64,000 nt of DNA from Ardenticatenaceae bacterium (GTDB taxonomy: Bacteria > Chloroflexota > Anaerolineae > Promineifilales > Promineifilaceae). Where the stretch lies: contig JACKCC010000019.1 in the NCBI GenBank assembly GCA_020634245.1, forward strand, positions 62,001 through 126,000, written 5' to 3'. The notes under the pieces were generated by a model. That model was not told the origin of the DNA and searched no databases. It saw nothing but the letters and a program-made list of their open reading frames with translations. Position 1 is the first letter of the stretch, and every line of letters begins with the position of its first letter. Positions 15,724 through 24,159 of this stretch are shown piece after piece. A program made the position numbers and the translations under genes.

Positions 15724-17121
15724 TTAAGCCTCCATAACCGGCGCATTGCCGTCAATGCCGTACTCCGGCAAATCCAACGACCACCATTCTTCCGAACTGG
15801 CCTGCGTACCATAACCAAATGCGTCATCCATACTGCGGAAGAAACTGTCCAGGAACGGCGCAGTCGATGCACCAGCCTTCACCCATTCATGTACCCAGGC
15901 ATTCTCCTTCTTGGCAAAGGGACATACGGCAAAACAAATACCGCAGTTCGTACCAGCCTGCTCACGCCAATAGGTGTAACAGGTAACCGCATTTTCAAAG
16001 AACGCTTTGTGTCCTGGATTATTCCAGTCGCCCTGAGTCTCCCAGGTCGGTTCATCCAGAAAACTCAATGATTCTGACGGGCACGCTTCGGCGCATTTCT
16101 TGCAGCGTTTGCAGAATTCCATAATACCGGCGTCAATCGGTTTATCGACGGAAACCGGTAAATCAGTCAACAGTTTGAAAACACGCACCATCGGCCCAAA
16201 TTCGGGGGTGATGAGACGGTTCAGCCGCGATAATTCGCCCAGACCGGCCATCACACCCATTGCCGGCGCAATACCCAATGCGTTGGTGCTGGATTCGCCC
16301 AAACCCTGGTAACCTAGACCACGCAAAAACTCCTGTAAGGACCCCTGGATAGATTCGCCACGTTTGTAAGCCAGGGTTGTCGTCTGCGAGGCTAGTGCAG
16401 TCGGGCAGCGGCGCATCGTTTCCTGCGACATTTGCACGGTATACACAACTACATATTTGCAGCTGTTGGGAATGTAACGGGCATTGTCATCTTCCGACGC
16501 AACCGGATCATCGGTGAAAATTAGTTCCTTGCCATCCGGATCAACGCCATAAATGAGTTTGCGTGTATTGTCGTCCAGTTCGAAATAGCCGACTGTGGCT
16601 GCACCAAAGTGACGCAGTGCCGCACGAATGATTTTGGCCGCCTCGTCTGGACTGCCTGTCCACTTGGGTACGCCGCGATCTTCAGGTGTTTTGGCTTTTT
16701 GCGGTCCCAAAAAGCTTTTGCCAACACCTACATGAGCGCTTTTCAGCGCCTGGTCTTTAAGCGTGTAGCCGTCTACGTTGTCCAGCATGCGCTGTTTTTC
16801 AGTTTCAGCGGCTACGGCCGTTAACCGGTCAACCTCATCATCACCCACATAACCAGCCATACCAGGGCCGCGTACCGAACCAGTTCGTTCATTGTAGCGC
16901 TTCATTTTGGCCCAATCCACTTCGGTTGTCGGTTCATCGACTTCTTTCACCCACCACGGCCGTTTCGAGCGACCGGCAGGATCAGAAAAAGGTGCAGCTT
17001 TATAATCCTTGGCTGCTGCCGCCGGTTTTGCCACTGTCGTCACAGCCGCAGCTCCGGCCCCAATACCGGCTACACGAAGAAAATCGCGCCGGCTTAACTT
17101 AATTTTGCCATTCTTCTGCAT
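15724..17121 (-). CDS. rdhA: Reductive dehalogenase catalytic subunit, copy 1
   Basis: Corrinoid and iron-sulfur enzyme that removes halogen from organohalides as terminal step of anaerobic respiration. The 465-residue chain begins with a twin-arginine signal (SRRDFLRVAG). Near the C-terminus are both cluster motifs: CKRCKKCAEACP, and CGICFAVCPF with an earlier Cys (TCYTYW). The region between them matches the RdhA layout (WNNPGHKAFFENAVTC). The ATG at 17121 has GGAGG just upstream, so the longer in-frame start is wrong. It is paired with rdhB and close to copy 2. The halogenated substrate cannot be told. Confidence 0.9.
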   Translation of the reverse strand: MQKNGKIKLSRRDFLRVAGIGAGAAAVTTVAKPAAAAKDYKAAPFSDPAGRSKRPWWVKEVDEPTTEVDWAKMKRYNERTGSVRGPGMAGYVGDDEVDRLTAVAAETEKQRMLDNVDGYTLKDQALKSAHVGVGKSFLGPQKAKTPEDRGVPKWTGSPDEAAKIIRAALRHFGAATVGYFELDDNTRKLIYGVDPDGKELIFTDDPVASEDDNARYIPNSCKYVVVYTVQMSQETMRRCPTALASQTTTLAYKRGESIQGSLQEFLRGLGYQGLGESSTNALGIAPAMGVMAGLGELSRLNRLITPEFGPMVRVFKLLTDLPVSVDKPIDAGIMEFCKRCKKCAEACPSESLSFLDEPTWETQGDWNNPGHKAFFENAVTCYTYWREQAGTNCGICFAVCPFAKKENAWVHEWVKAGASTAPFLDSFFRSMDDAFGYGTQASSEEWWSLDLPEYGIDGNAPVMEA

Positions 17122-17216
17122 GTCTTTCCTCCATTTGAAGAAGTTCACCAATATCTACTCAAACCTTAACGGTTTATTCTTTACTCTGCCTAAACCTTAC
17201 CATCCCCCAAATGTCT

Positions 17217-17258
17217 CCGGTATCGGGAAAAGTATGGTTTTCTGTGGTGATTTTCCTT
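17217..17258 (-). promoter_or_regulatory. Shared control region upstream of rdhA copy 1
   Basis: CGGTATCGGGAAAA at 17217-17230 recurs at 19134-19147, in both cases about 90 bases upstream of an rdhA start codon. A second shared element, TGTGGTGATTTTCCTTA at 17242-17258, matches 13 of 17 positions of the direct repeats at 19159-19208. These look like binding sites of one regulator. Confidence 0.55.
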
Positions 17259-17385
17259 ACAAATGGCAAAAGATCAGCAATCGTAACCCGAATTCTATTT
17301 ACTGTTTTCCGAATGATTTTCCAAAGGTTGTATATACCTTCAGATTGCCAAATACGGATTACCAGGTCGATACCAGCATCAAAAC

Positions 17386-17417
17386 TCAGGAGGGAAGGAA
17401 TCTCCTATCCCTCCTGA
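17386..17417 (-). terminator. Intrinsic terminator after rdhB copy 2
   Basis: On the minus strand TCAGGAGGGA pairs with TCCCTCCTGA (10 bp) and is followed by GTTTTGAT. It has the same design as the terminator after rdhB copy 1. Confidence 0.75.
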
Positions 17418-17434
17418 ATCAAAACAACCTTGTT

Positions 17435-17647
17435 TTATTTGTTACGCCGGACAAACCAGACGACAGCGCCGGCCAACAGCAGCACCACAAAGGTCACCCA
17501 AAAGATAGCTGCTGCTCGTGGCTCCAATTCTTGACTGCTGGAAATCGCATTTTGCAGAACGAATATTTCCAGGATAAGCCAAAGCGCCCACAATACCCAT
17601 TCGCCTAACGGCCGTTTCTTCACACTAAGCGTATATTTGTCACTCAT
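17435..17647 (-). CDS. rdhB: Reductive dehalogenase membrane anchor, copy 2
   Basis: Seventy-residue membrane protein with two helices, differing from copy 1 at only a handful of positions (for instance Leu to Ile in the first helix and Ser-Ser for Ala-Ser before the loop). The ATG at 17647 has GGAGG eight bases upstream, located in the last codons of rdhA copy 2. The strong similarity of both rdhAB pairs shows a recent tandem duplication of the whole unit, including its terminator and control region. Confidence 0.78.
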   Translation of the reverse strand: MSDKYTLSVKKRPLGEWVLWALWLILEIFVLQNAISSSQELEPRAAAIFWVTFVVLLLAGAVVWFVRRNK

Positions 17648-17650
17648 CGA

Positions 17651-19048
17651 TTAACCCTCCATTACCGGCGCATTACTGTCAATGCCATACTCCGGCAGAT
17701 CCAGCGACCACCACTCTTCGGCACTAGCCTGCGTACCATACCCAAAGGCATCATCCATGCTGCGGAAGAAGCTGTCCATGAATGAAGCCTTGGCCGCACC
17801 AGCCTTCACCCACTCATGAATCCAGGCATTGTCTTTCTTGGCAAACGGGCACACAGAAAAACAAATGCCACAGTTCGTACCGGCCTGCTCACGCCAGTAA
17901 GCGTAGCAAGTGACCGCGTTTTCAAAATAGGCTTTGTGGCCCGGGTTGTTCCAGCCACCCTGGACTTCCCAAGTCGGTTCATCCAGGAAACTCAGCGATT
18001 CCGATGGGCATGCTTCAGCGCATTTCTTGCAGCGCTTGCAGAATTCCATGATACCGGCGTCAATCGGTTTATCTAATGCAACCGGCAAATCGGTCAACAG
18101 CTTGAAAACGCGTACCATTGGCCCGAATTCAGGACTGATAAGGCGATTCAGGCGCGATAGTTCCCCCAAACCAGCCATGACACCAAACGCCGGAGCAATA
18201 CCTAACGCATTCGTGCTTGATTCTCCCAGACATTGGTAACCCAAACCACGCAAAAATTCTTGAGTAGACGCCTGAATTGTTTCACCCCGCTTATAGGCCA
18301 GGGTTGTGGTCTGTGAAGCTAACTGCGTCGGGCAGCGGCGCATCGTTTCCTGGGACATTTGCACCGTGTAAACAATGGCGTATTTGCAGCTGTAAGGAAT
18401 ATATCGGGCATTGTCATCCTCGCTGGCAATCGGATCATCCGTGAAAATCAGTTCCTTGCCATCGGGATCGACGCCGTAAATAAGTTTGCGCGTATTGTCA
18501 TCCAATTCAATGAAAGCTACATTCGCTGCCCCAAAGTGGCGCATGGCCGCGCGAATAATTTTAGCTGCTTCTTCCGGACTGCCAGTCCATTTGGGAACGC
18601 CAAGTTCTTCAGGTGTTTCAGCTTTTTGCGGTCCTAAAAAGAGCTTGCCAACACCTACATGAGCACTCTTTAACGCATTATCTTTGAGCGTATAGCCGTC
18701 CACATTGTCCAGCATGCGCTGTTTCAGGTTTGCCTCTTGAGCGGCATTTAACCGGCCGACTTCGTCATCGCCGACATAGCCGGCCATACCAGGGCCTCGT
18801 ACCGATCCGGTGCGCTCGTTGTAGCGCTGCATTTTGGCCCAATCCACTTCGGTTGTCGGTTCATCCACTTCTTTCACCCACCACGGCCGTTTCGGACGGC
18901 CAGCAGGATCAGAAAACGGTGCGGCTTTATAATCGCGGGCAGCTTCAGCCGGTTTTGCCACTGTCGTCACGGCAGCTGCTCCGGCTCCAATACCGGCCAC
19001 GCGCAGAAAATCGCGTCGGCTTAGCTTAATCTTGCCATTTTTCTGCAT
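17651..19048 (-). CDS. rdhA: Reductive dehalogenase catalytic subunit, copy 2
   Basis: Second RdhA of 465 residues, aligning without gaps with copy 1 over nearly the full length. The twin-arginine signal (SRRDFLRVAG), both cluster motifs (CKRCKKCAEACP; CGICFSVCPF) and the central region are intact. Differences concentrate in the region of residues 90-180 and around the substrate half (for example ANVAFIEL against ATVGYFEL, and YQCLGESS against YQGLGESS), so the two may differ in substrate. The ATG at 19048 follows GAGGAG. It is the first gene of the cluster, next to the two-component genes. Confidence 0.9.
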   Translation of the reverse strand: MQKNGKIKLSRRDFLRVAGIGAGAAAVTTVAKPAEAARDYKAAPFSDPAGRPKRPWWVKEVDEPTTEVDWAKMQRYNERTGSVRGPGMAGYVGDDEVGRLNAAQEANLKQRMLDNVDGYTLKDNALKSAHVGVGKLFLGPQKAETPEELGVPKWTGSPEEAAKIIRAAMRHFGAANVAFIELDDNTRKLIYGVDPDGKELIFTDDPIASEDDNARYIPYSCKYAIVYTVQMSQETMRRCPTQLASQTTTLAYKRGETIQASTQEFLRGLGYQCLGESSTNALGIAPAFGVMAGLGELSRLNRLISPEFGPMVRVFKLLTDLPVALDKPIDAGIMEFCKRCKKCAEACPSESLSFLDEPTWEVQGGWNNPGHKAYFENAVTCYAYWREQAGTNCGICFSVCPFAKKDNAWIHEWVKAGAAKASFMDSFFRSMDDAFGYGTQASAEEWWSLDLPEYGIDSNAPVMEG

Positions 19049-19133
19049 CTCATTTCTCCTCAAAAATGTACTAATTTTTGAACACCGAATAAACATCCAG
19101 TTGATCGAAAATTTATCATTGAGCCTCGTACAG

Positions 19134-19208
19134 CGGTATCGGGAAAAAGATGCTCTTTTGTAATATTTTTCCTGAAAAAAGCGGGGATTTTTGTAATGTT
19201 TTTCCTGA
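19134..19208 (-). promoter_or_regulatory. Control region upstream of rdhA copy 2, with phased direct repeats
   Basis: Contains CGGTATCGGGAAAA (19134-19147), shared with rdhA copy 1, and two direct repeats TTTTGTAAT(A/G)TTTTTCCTGA at 19156-19175 and 19189-19208. The repeats are 33 bases apart, about three helical turns, as expected for cooperative regulator binding on one face of DNA. The regulator gene at 19272 is an obvious candidate. Confidence 0.6.
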
Positions 19209-19210
19209 CG

Positions 19211-19239
19211 AAAAAAACGCCAGGCTTTTATGCCTGGCG
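19211..19239 (-). terminator. Intrinsic terminator after the response regulator gene
   Basis: On the minus strand CGCCAGGC pairs with GCCTGGCG over a 6-base loop and is followed by TTTTTTT. It ends the kinase-regulator operon before the dehalogenase genes. Confidence 0.85.
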
Positions 19240-19271
19240 CTTCTTATTTTCGAATAGGTTGAAAAACCATC

Positions 19272-19919
19272 CTAATCGTCAAAATCGTCGAGGATACCGG
19301 CCCGCAGAGCGAATTTTACCAGGTCAGAACGATGTTCAAGATGAAGTTTTTCCATGGCTCTCTGCCGGTAAGTTTCGACCGTTTTGGAGCTGATGATTAA
19401 CCTTTCACCTATTTCCCGGCTGGTATATCCCAATGCCGTCAGGCGCAGCACATCCTGTTCGCGCTCCGACAACTGCTGAAATAGTTCTGTTTCGGTCTCT
19501 TTAGCCGTGACGGACTCTACCAGGGCAGTAGCCGCTTTAGGATGTAAGTAACGTTCACCTGTCAGAACAACCCGAATCGCCTCTAATAGGCTGGTGTGGG
19601 TAGATGATTTGGGAACGTAACCATCACAACCAGCTTCAATGGCCGGCATGACAAATTCGCGGCGGATGTACATGGAAAGCACGACAATGCGGCTTTTGAC
19701 ATTTTCCGCCCGAATAAGCCGAATCGTCTCCAGGCCGCTGATGTCGGGCAGCCCCAGGTCCATCACGATGATATCGGGTTGTAAATCGCGGGCCATGTGG
19801 ACAGCATCACGGCCGTTTCCAGCCTCGGCGACAACTGTCAAATCCGGCTCACTTTCCAATAAGGCGCGCAATCCGTCTCGCAATACTTTATGATCATCAA
19901 CCAGCAAAATCGTAATCAT
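19272..19919 (-). CDS. NarL/LuxR-type response regulator
   Basis: Two-domain regulator of 215 residues. The receiver domain has the acidic pair DD at positions 8-9, phospho-acceptor Asp54 in VMDLGLP and Lys in VPKSS. The output domain is a LuxR-type helix-turn-helix (LSEREQDVLRLTALGYTSREIGE then SSKTVETYRQRAMEKL). Its ATG overlaps the stop of the histidine kinase gene by four bases (ATGA), so the two form a pair. The next genes downstream are the dehalogenases, whose upstream regions share repeated motifs, which makes them plausible targets. Confidence 0.9.
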   Translation of the reverse strand: MITILLVDDHKVLRDGLRALLESEPDLTVVAEAGNGRDAVHMARDLQPDIIVMDLGLPDISGLETIRLIRAENVKSRIVVLSMYIRREFVMPAIEAGCDGYVPKSSTHTSLLEAIRVVLTGERYLHPKAATALVESVTAKETETELFQQLSEREQDVLRLTALGYTSREIGERLIISSKTVETYRQRAMEKLHLEHRSDLVKFALRAGILDDFDD

Positions 19920-21538
19920 ACAGCTCCTGTTTCCGGGGGAATGGGTATCATAACGTGCAGGGCAGTTCCTTTGCCCGGCGCGGAATAAACATCTAGCTTT
20001 CCCCCCACAATTGAAGCTCTTTCGTCAATACTGATCAATCCCAGATGCCGCTTGCCTTGTTCCAATGGCACTTGATGCGGCGCAAATCCTTTACCATTGT
20101 CTTCGATGCGCATAAATACGGCAACGGCCGTAGCCGTCAGCTCAATTTCTACCTGGCTGGCTTCCGCATGGCGCACCACATTGGTCAGCCCTTCCTGAGC
20201 AATGCGATATAGCGTCACCTCGATTTCCGGAGTTAAGTGATGACCATCCAAATCAAAATTACAAAGCGTAACCAGCCCCGCTTCCTGAGCCATATCTTTC
20301 ACCAATGTTTCCAGAGCTACCGGCAAACCAAATTGTTCCAGCGCCGCCGGACGCAGCCGGTAAGACAATTCTCGAATCTGTTCAATGGTTTCTGAAACCA
20401 GATTCTGGATCGCGTTCAAATCGCCTCGTAAGTCGGCGGATGCGCTGTGCCTTTCCAGCGTTTTCAGACGAACCAGCAAGGAGGTCAACATTTGTCCGGC
20501 TCCGTCATGAAGTTCCCGTGCCAGCCGACCGCGCTCATCTTCTTGCGCCCGCACTAACGACTCCAGCAGCGCCTGCCGGGCCATTTCTTTTTCGACCAGT
20601 TTGAGCCGCAGCCAGGCGTTGGCTGTAATTTCAGAAATTTGAGCACCAATGGCTGTCAACAGGTCGAAATCATCGTCTGATAACGCTTTGTCTTTATCAC
20701 ACAATAAATTCAGTACGCCGAATTTTTCGCCGCGAGCTTCGATGGGTATGGTGATATGAGTATTCCGCAGGTCGGCGAAGGAACAATTTTCCAGGCGGGG
20801 ACACGGCCGTATATTTGTCCCGGTCTGCAATTGGCCCAAAACCAAATCCTGTTGGCAAGAACACAATTCATCATCCGGGTTGTGCAACAAATGGGCCTCC
20901 AATTCCGGCGGCACTTTGTACCAACTGGCCAGGTGAAACCGCTCCCGCTCCGGATCGCGCAAATAAATCCAGCCCGTCTTTAACCGCATCACATCTAAAG
21001 TGTTTTTTAAGGCCGCAAACAACACATCATGAATCTCGGCTTCCCGGTCAGCGGCTAAAATGACACGGTTGATGGCGTCCAGCCGGCGATTTGTGCGTTC
21101 CAAATCTTCTTGTGTCGCCACCAGATGATCGGTCATTTTGTTGATGGCGACAGCCACCTCACCGATTTCGTCTTTTGACCAGACTCTGGCCCGCGATTCC
21201 ACATTTCCCACCGCAACTTGCTGGGCCATGGTGTTGAGTTCGGTTAACGGCCGTGTCAGAATAAACGTCAAAAACGACGCCAGAATAATCGAGCCGGCCG
21301 CCGCCAAAACAGTCACCAACGTCACACTGCGTCCCCCGGCCTGCATCGCCGCCTGTACCCGTACATCCGTCAACAAAAACGACAACCAATCAGACAGCCC
21401 TGTTGTAATCCAATAATTAAGCGACCCGCCCAAAATGATAACCGGCAGCAAGATGATACCCGTAATCTTCCAGCGCACCGGCACCGACAAAATGGCATCG
21501 TAGGTTAATTCTCCAATCCGATCCAGCAGTTCTTTCAT
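19916..21538 (-). CDS. Membrane sensor histidine kinase with HAMP and GAF domains
   Basis: Sensor of 540 residues: two membrane helices (about 24-45 and 75-95), a HAMP domain (LTRPLTELNTMAQQVA), a GAF domain (about 160-310) and a HisKA_3/HATPase module with the phospho-accepting His in RLARELHDGAGQ. The GAF domain carries four clustered cysteines in DELCSCQQD and IRPCPRLENCS, a pattern seen in NarX/NreB-like kinases and compatible with redox or metal sensing. It is paired with the regulator at 19272. The position beside the rdhA genes suggests control of organohalide respiration, but that is an inference. Confidence 0.88.
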   Translation of the reverse strand: MKELLDRIGELTYDAILSVPVRWKITGIILLPVIILGGSLNYWITTGLSDWLSFLLTDVRVQAAMQAGGRSVTLVTVLAAAGSIILASFLTFILTRPLTELNTMAQQVAVGNVESRARVWSKDEIGEVAVAINKMTDHLVATQEDLERTNRRLDAINRVILAADREAEIHDVLFAALKNTLDVMRLKTGWIYLRDPERERFHLASWYKVPPELEAHLLHNPDDELCSCQQDLVLGQLQTGTNIRPCPRLENCSFADLRNTHITIPIEARGEKFGVLNLLCDKDKALSDDDFDLLTAIGAQISEITANAWLRLKLVEKEMARQALLESLVRAQEDERGRLARELHDGAGQMLTSLLVRLKTLERHSASADLRGDLNAIQNLVSETIEQIRELSYRLRPAALEQFGLPVALETLVKDMAQEAGLVTLCNFDLDGHHLTPEIEVTLYRIAQEGLTNVVRHAEASQVEIELTATAVAVFMRIEDNGKGFAPHQVPLEQGKRHLGLISIDERASIVGGKLDVYSAPGKGTALHVMIPIPPETGAV

Positions 21539-21583
21539 GTTGGCTCCATTAATTCAAATCGTCTGTTTATGTCAAATATTCGC

Positions 21584-21611
21584 TTGACAATCATTTACAT
21601 CTTGCTATAAT
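21584..21611 (+). promoter_or_regulatory. Promoter of the initiator tRNA
   Basis: TTGACA at 21584-21589 and TATAAT at 21606-21611, spaced by 16 bases, both perfect sigma-70 consensus boxes. The tRNA begins 13 bases after the -10 box. Confidence 0.88.
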
Positions 21612-21624
21612 CCCACTCTGTCGA

Positions 21625-21696
21625 TGCGGGGTAGAGCAGAGGCAGCTCGTCGGGCTCATAACCCGGAGGTCGCAGGTTCGAATCCTGTCCCCGCTA
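21625..21696 (+). tRNA. Initiator tRNA-fMet (CAT)
   Basis: A 72-base cloverleaf: acceptor TGCGGGG/CCCCGCT, D arm GAGC/GCTC, anticodon loop CTCATAA, T arm GCAGG-TTCGAAT-CCTGT. Position 1 and 72 are T and T, so the first pair is mismatched, and the anticodon stem carries three G-C pairs (GGG/CCC). Both are marks of an initiator tRNA. CCA is not encoded. Confidence 0.93.
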
Positions 21697-21702
21697 TTAA
21701 GA

Positions 21703-21728
21703 AAGCGCTCAAATTGAGCGCTTTTTTT
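21703..21728 (+). terminator. Intrinsic terminator of the tRNA gene
   Basis: AAGCGCTC pairs with GAGCGCTT over a five-base loop, followed by a run of T. It also faces the end of phhB on the other strand. Confidence 0.88.
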
Positions 21729-21734
21729 ATTGCC

Positions 21735-22025
21735 TTAAGCCGTTAATCCTTCCATTTGTCGGGCCAACTCCACATCCCAACTACTCACCACATTGCCTAA
21801 ATCATGTGTCATCAAATCGACCGTTACTCGATTGTAAACGTTTGACCACTCAGGATGATGATCCATTTTATCGGCAACAATAGCAACACTGGTCATCCAG
21901 CCCATGGCACGGGCAAAACTGGCAAATTTAAATGTTTTATGCAGCCGGCCATCCAACAACTGCCAGCCCGGCAGATCGGCCAGGGCTGATTTTATTTCTT
22001 CCGGCTCCAGTTTACGACGTACCAT
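21735..22025 (-). CDS. phhB: Pterin-4a-carbinolamine dehydratase
   Basis: Removes water from 4a-hydroxy-tetrahydropterin, recycling the cofactor of aromatic amino acid hydroxylases. The 96-residue protein has the family's KTFKFASFARAMGWMTSVA core and MDHHPEWSNVYNRV followed by THDLGNVV. The two His after Asp and the later His-Asp are the active-site residues. The second of two adjacent ATG codons (22025) is chosen since it is six bases from GGAGG. No pterin-dependent hydroxylase is seen in the window, as is common for this gene. Confidence 0.9.
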   Translation of the reverse strand: MVRRKLEPEEIKSALADLPGWQLLDGRLHKTFKFASFARAMGWMTSVAIVADKMDHHPEWSNVYNRVTVDLMTHDLGNVVSSWDVELARQMEGLTA

Positions 22026-22211
22026 CATGTGCCTCCATCAGAGTAAAATATACTTTACAGGTCGTCACCTGGGCGGCTCGACTGATCTCACCGAACGTCT
22101 TGTCAAAGGCAGCCAGGCTACGATAGACCCAACCCTCAACAAAGATATACAGCCAATTAATGAAAATGGGGCAATGCCAGCAATCCCCAAAGTGTGCCTG
22201 AGCCTGAACAA

Positions 22212-23345
22212 TTACAAGGCAGTGAAATATTGTGCGAGCCAATGACCCAGGTAAATACCGGCCACGCATCCGACCATGCCCGCCGCCAAACTCACTGAGG
22301 CACCCAAAACGGCCGTTTTCCGATTAGTTCCGGTAACTTGTTTAATTACTCGAAGCAGCGGCCAATTGTCTGCGCCCATCATGGTCATTTCGACAATTGT
22401 ACGGATTGATACCTTGTTATCCGGTTTGCCTTCCAGTTCGCCGACCACAGCCAACAGGAATCCGACGACAGCCAGACTGGTGGGCAGCAAAATCATACCG
22501 CCGACTCCGGAAGCGGCCGTTCCCACCATCATCCCCACCATCATCGCCGGAACCAGAAAAGGAACCGCCCCCTGCATCAGCATTTCGGCCGGTGCTTCCA
22601 GCGATTCAACCACCATAGCCTTCACACCGCGGCTAAATAAACCGCCGTAAGCGCCAATCAACGCGACAATAAACATGGGAGCAAACGTACCACTAATAAG
22701 TCCCAATACAAGACCGGCCAGCGCGCCGTTGATCCAGCTGCTTAAAGCCGCAATCAGCGCCAAAGCAAAAGCACCAGTTAAAATCCACACTGTCTTTTGA
22801 AAATAAGAACCGATGTATCCCCCAACTATTCCCCCGGCCAGAGCCGCAACGACAATACTCCACCAACTCTTGCTTACGCTTATCAAGCCTAAAATGGCCC
22901 CTGAGGTCAACCCGACGCCGGCTCCCAGCACAGCACCGACAACAATCGACCCAAATAATAGGAATAATCTGTTAAACGCACTATCATCCTCATCGGGAAG
23001 GGCATGGGTGATAATACCAATGGTCCCGCCAATCACTGAGCCGCTAAGCAAGCCGAATAAGGCTCCATCCACAACCCCATCAATGTTATGGCTCAACGGA
23101 AATCCAATGACACTGACCAGTAAACCTAACAGGCCGCCAGCAAACATGCCACCCATGAGACCCCTGCTGCGCTTAAATGTCTGAGTATACGCACCAAATA
23201 ACATCACCAGTACGGCCGTACACACAACCGCCAGTTCAACTTCATCAACAATAAAGCCAACACAACCAATCAATAAGCCAAGAAAAACCGCCAAGCCAAT
23301 TTGGTAACTCTCTTTTTCTAAATTGGCCACTTCTACTACACGCAT
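22212..23345 (-). CDS. Polytopic Gly-rich membrane protein, unknown function
   Basis: Protein of about 377 residues with some ten hydrophobic helices rich in Gly and small residues (GLLGLLVSVIGFPL, GAVLGAGVGLTSGAILGL, AALAGGIVGGYIGSY). Only a short charged section (LEGKPDNKVSIRTIVEM) interrupts near the C-terminus. Glycine-zipper-like packing is evident, but no transporter family can be named. The ATG at 23345 lies 20 bases after the V4R gene on the same strand, so the two form an operon and may act together. Confidence 0.7.
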   Translation of the reverse strand: MRVVEVANLEKESYQIGLAVFLGLLIGCVGFIVDEVELAVVCTAVLVMLFGAYTQTFKRSRGLMGGMFAGGLLGLLVSVIGFPLSHNIDGVVDGALFGLLSGSVIGGTIGIITHALPDEDDSAFNRLFLLFGSIVVGAVLGAGVGLTSGAILGLISVSKSWWSIVVAALAGGIVGGYIGSYFQKTVWILTGAFALALIAALSSWINGALAGLVLGLISGTFAPMFIVALIGAYGGLFSRGVKAMVVESLEAPAEMLMQGAVPFLVPAMMVGMMVGTAASGVGGMILLPTSLAVVGFLLAVVGELEGKPDNKVSIRTIVEMTMMGADNWPLLRVIKQVTGTNRKTAVLGASVSLAAGMVGCVAGIYLGHWLAQYFTAL

Positions 23346-23364
23346 AACTACCTGGACTCCCCTG

Positions 23365-24003
23365 CTATCGCTCCCTGATTTCAAACCGGCAAAATCCATC
23401 ACCCATCGCTTTGCAATGCGTCTCCGAAATATCAAAATCCCGAAAGTCCTTGCCGGTGGCAAAAACCATCGCCTCGCCTAACGTCCCAACGTATAGATGG
23501 CAAGCCGGTTTATCACTGTGCCGTGTGTGGCAGATGGTACAGGCGTAATCCGTGTAAACCAATACACCATCCTTATCCTGCACATCAACCAGGCCATAAT
23601 CCACAACATCCATCAGCCCTTTGCGCAATCCTAATAAAATGGCCCGCATGCGCAGACGTTGAGGCAATGCTTTCAAGGCAATCCCGGCCAGCCCCATTAC
23701 AGCAGCCTGTTCTTTAATGCCCCAACGGAAAGAAGCCCGGCCAATCCGCTGCAGCATTCCCTTCCCCGCGCGCCCGGTAAAATCTTCTATCGCTGCATTA
23801 AGACTGGCATATTCGCGGGCTAAAACGTCATGCTCCAGATTGTTGGGTGGCGGGTTACCAATAAATCGTTCTAGACCGCTGCTGCGCAGCACTGCATTTA
23901 ACCCGTGTGTTCCCAACACCTCTTCGACACCGCGCAGCATTTGCAACAGCAAGGCATTGACATATGGCGCATCTTCAGGTATCTCAACTGGGGTCATACT
24001 CAT
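23365..24003 (-). CDS. V4R-domain protein
   Basis: Protein of 212 residues whose C-terminal half matches the V4R (4-vinyl reductase) domain, a small-molecule or metal-binding sensor fold also found in BchJ and XylR. Visible signs are YACTICHTRHSDKPACHLYV followed by GKDFRDFDISETHCKAMGDGFC, with Cys and His at the conserved places. The N-terminal half is helical. AAGGAAGG precedes the ATG at 24003. It is the first gene of a pair with the polytopic membrane protein, hinting at a sensor-membrane module. The ligand is unknown. Confidence 0.75.
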   Translation of the reverse strand: MSMTPVEIPEDAPYVNALLLQMLRGVEEVLGTHGLNAVLRSSGLERFIGNPPPNNLEHDVLAREYASLNAAIEDFTGRAGKGMLQRIGRASFRWGIKEQAAVMGLAGIALKALPQRLRMRAILLGLRKGLMDVVDYGLVDVQDKDGVLVYTDYACTICHTRHSDKPACHLYVGTLGEAMVFATGKDFRDFDISETHCKAMGDGFCRFEIRER

Positions 24004-24073
24004 GGTAACCTTCCTTTGCCGGTTTTGCTGCCAACATCATACCACAGAATTGCCCTTGGATGATAAGCCTAAA

Positions 24074-24134
24074 GTGCCAGCCGCTGGGCAAAAAATCTCA
24101 CTTTAGTTAGAGCTTTCTGCCCGGTGACTGGCAC
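24074..24134. repeat. Intergenic inverted repeat GTGCCAG...CTGGCAC
   Basis: GTGCCAG at 24074-24080 pairs with CTGGCAC at 24128-24134, with inner pairing GGGCA/TGCCC. It lies between the GNAT gene end and the V4R promoter region. Confidence 0.6.
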
Positions 24135-24159
24135 CTGGCAACAGAAACTCCCTTACACC

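Noticed and set aside
15724..19048. RdhA-like proteins as epoxyqueuosine reductase (QueG)
   Set aside because: QueG is cytoplasmic and lacks a twin-arginine signal and an rdhB partner. Both copies here have these, plus an RdhC-like neighbour.
22012..22269. Minus-strand reading frame of 85 codons between phhB and the polytopic membrane gene
   Set aside because: It overlaps the ends of both neighbours, has no ribosome-binding site and no recognisable domain. A real small gene cannot be fully excluded (the NWLYIFVEGWVYRSLAAFDK stretch looks protein-like).
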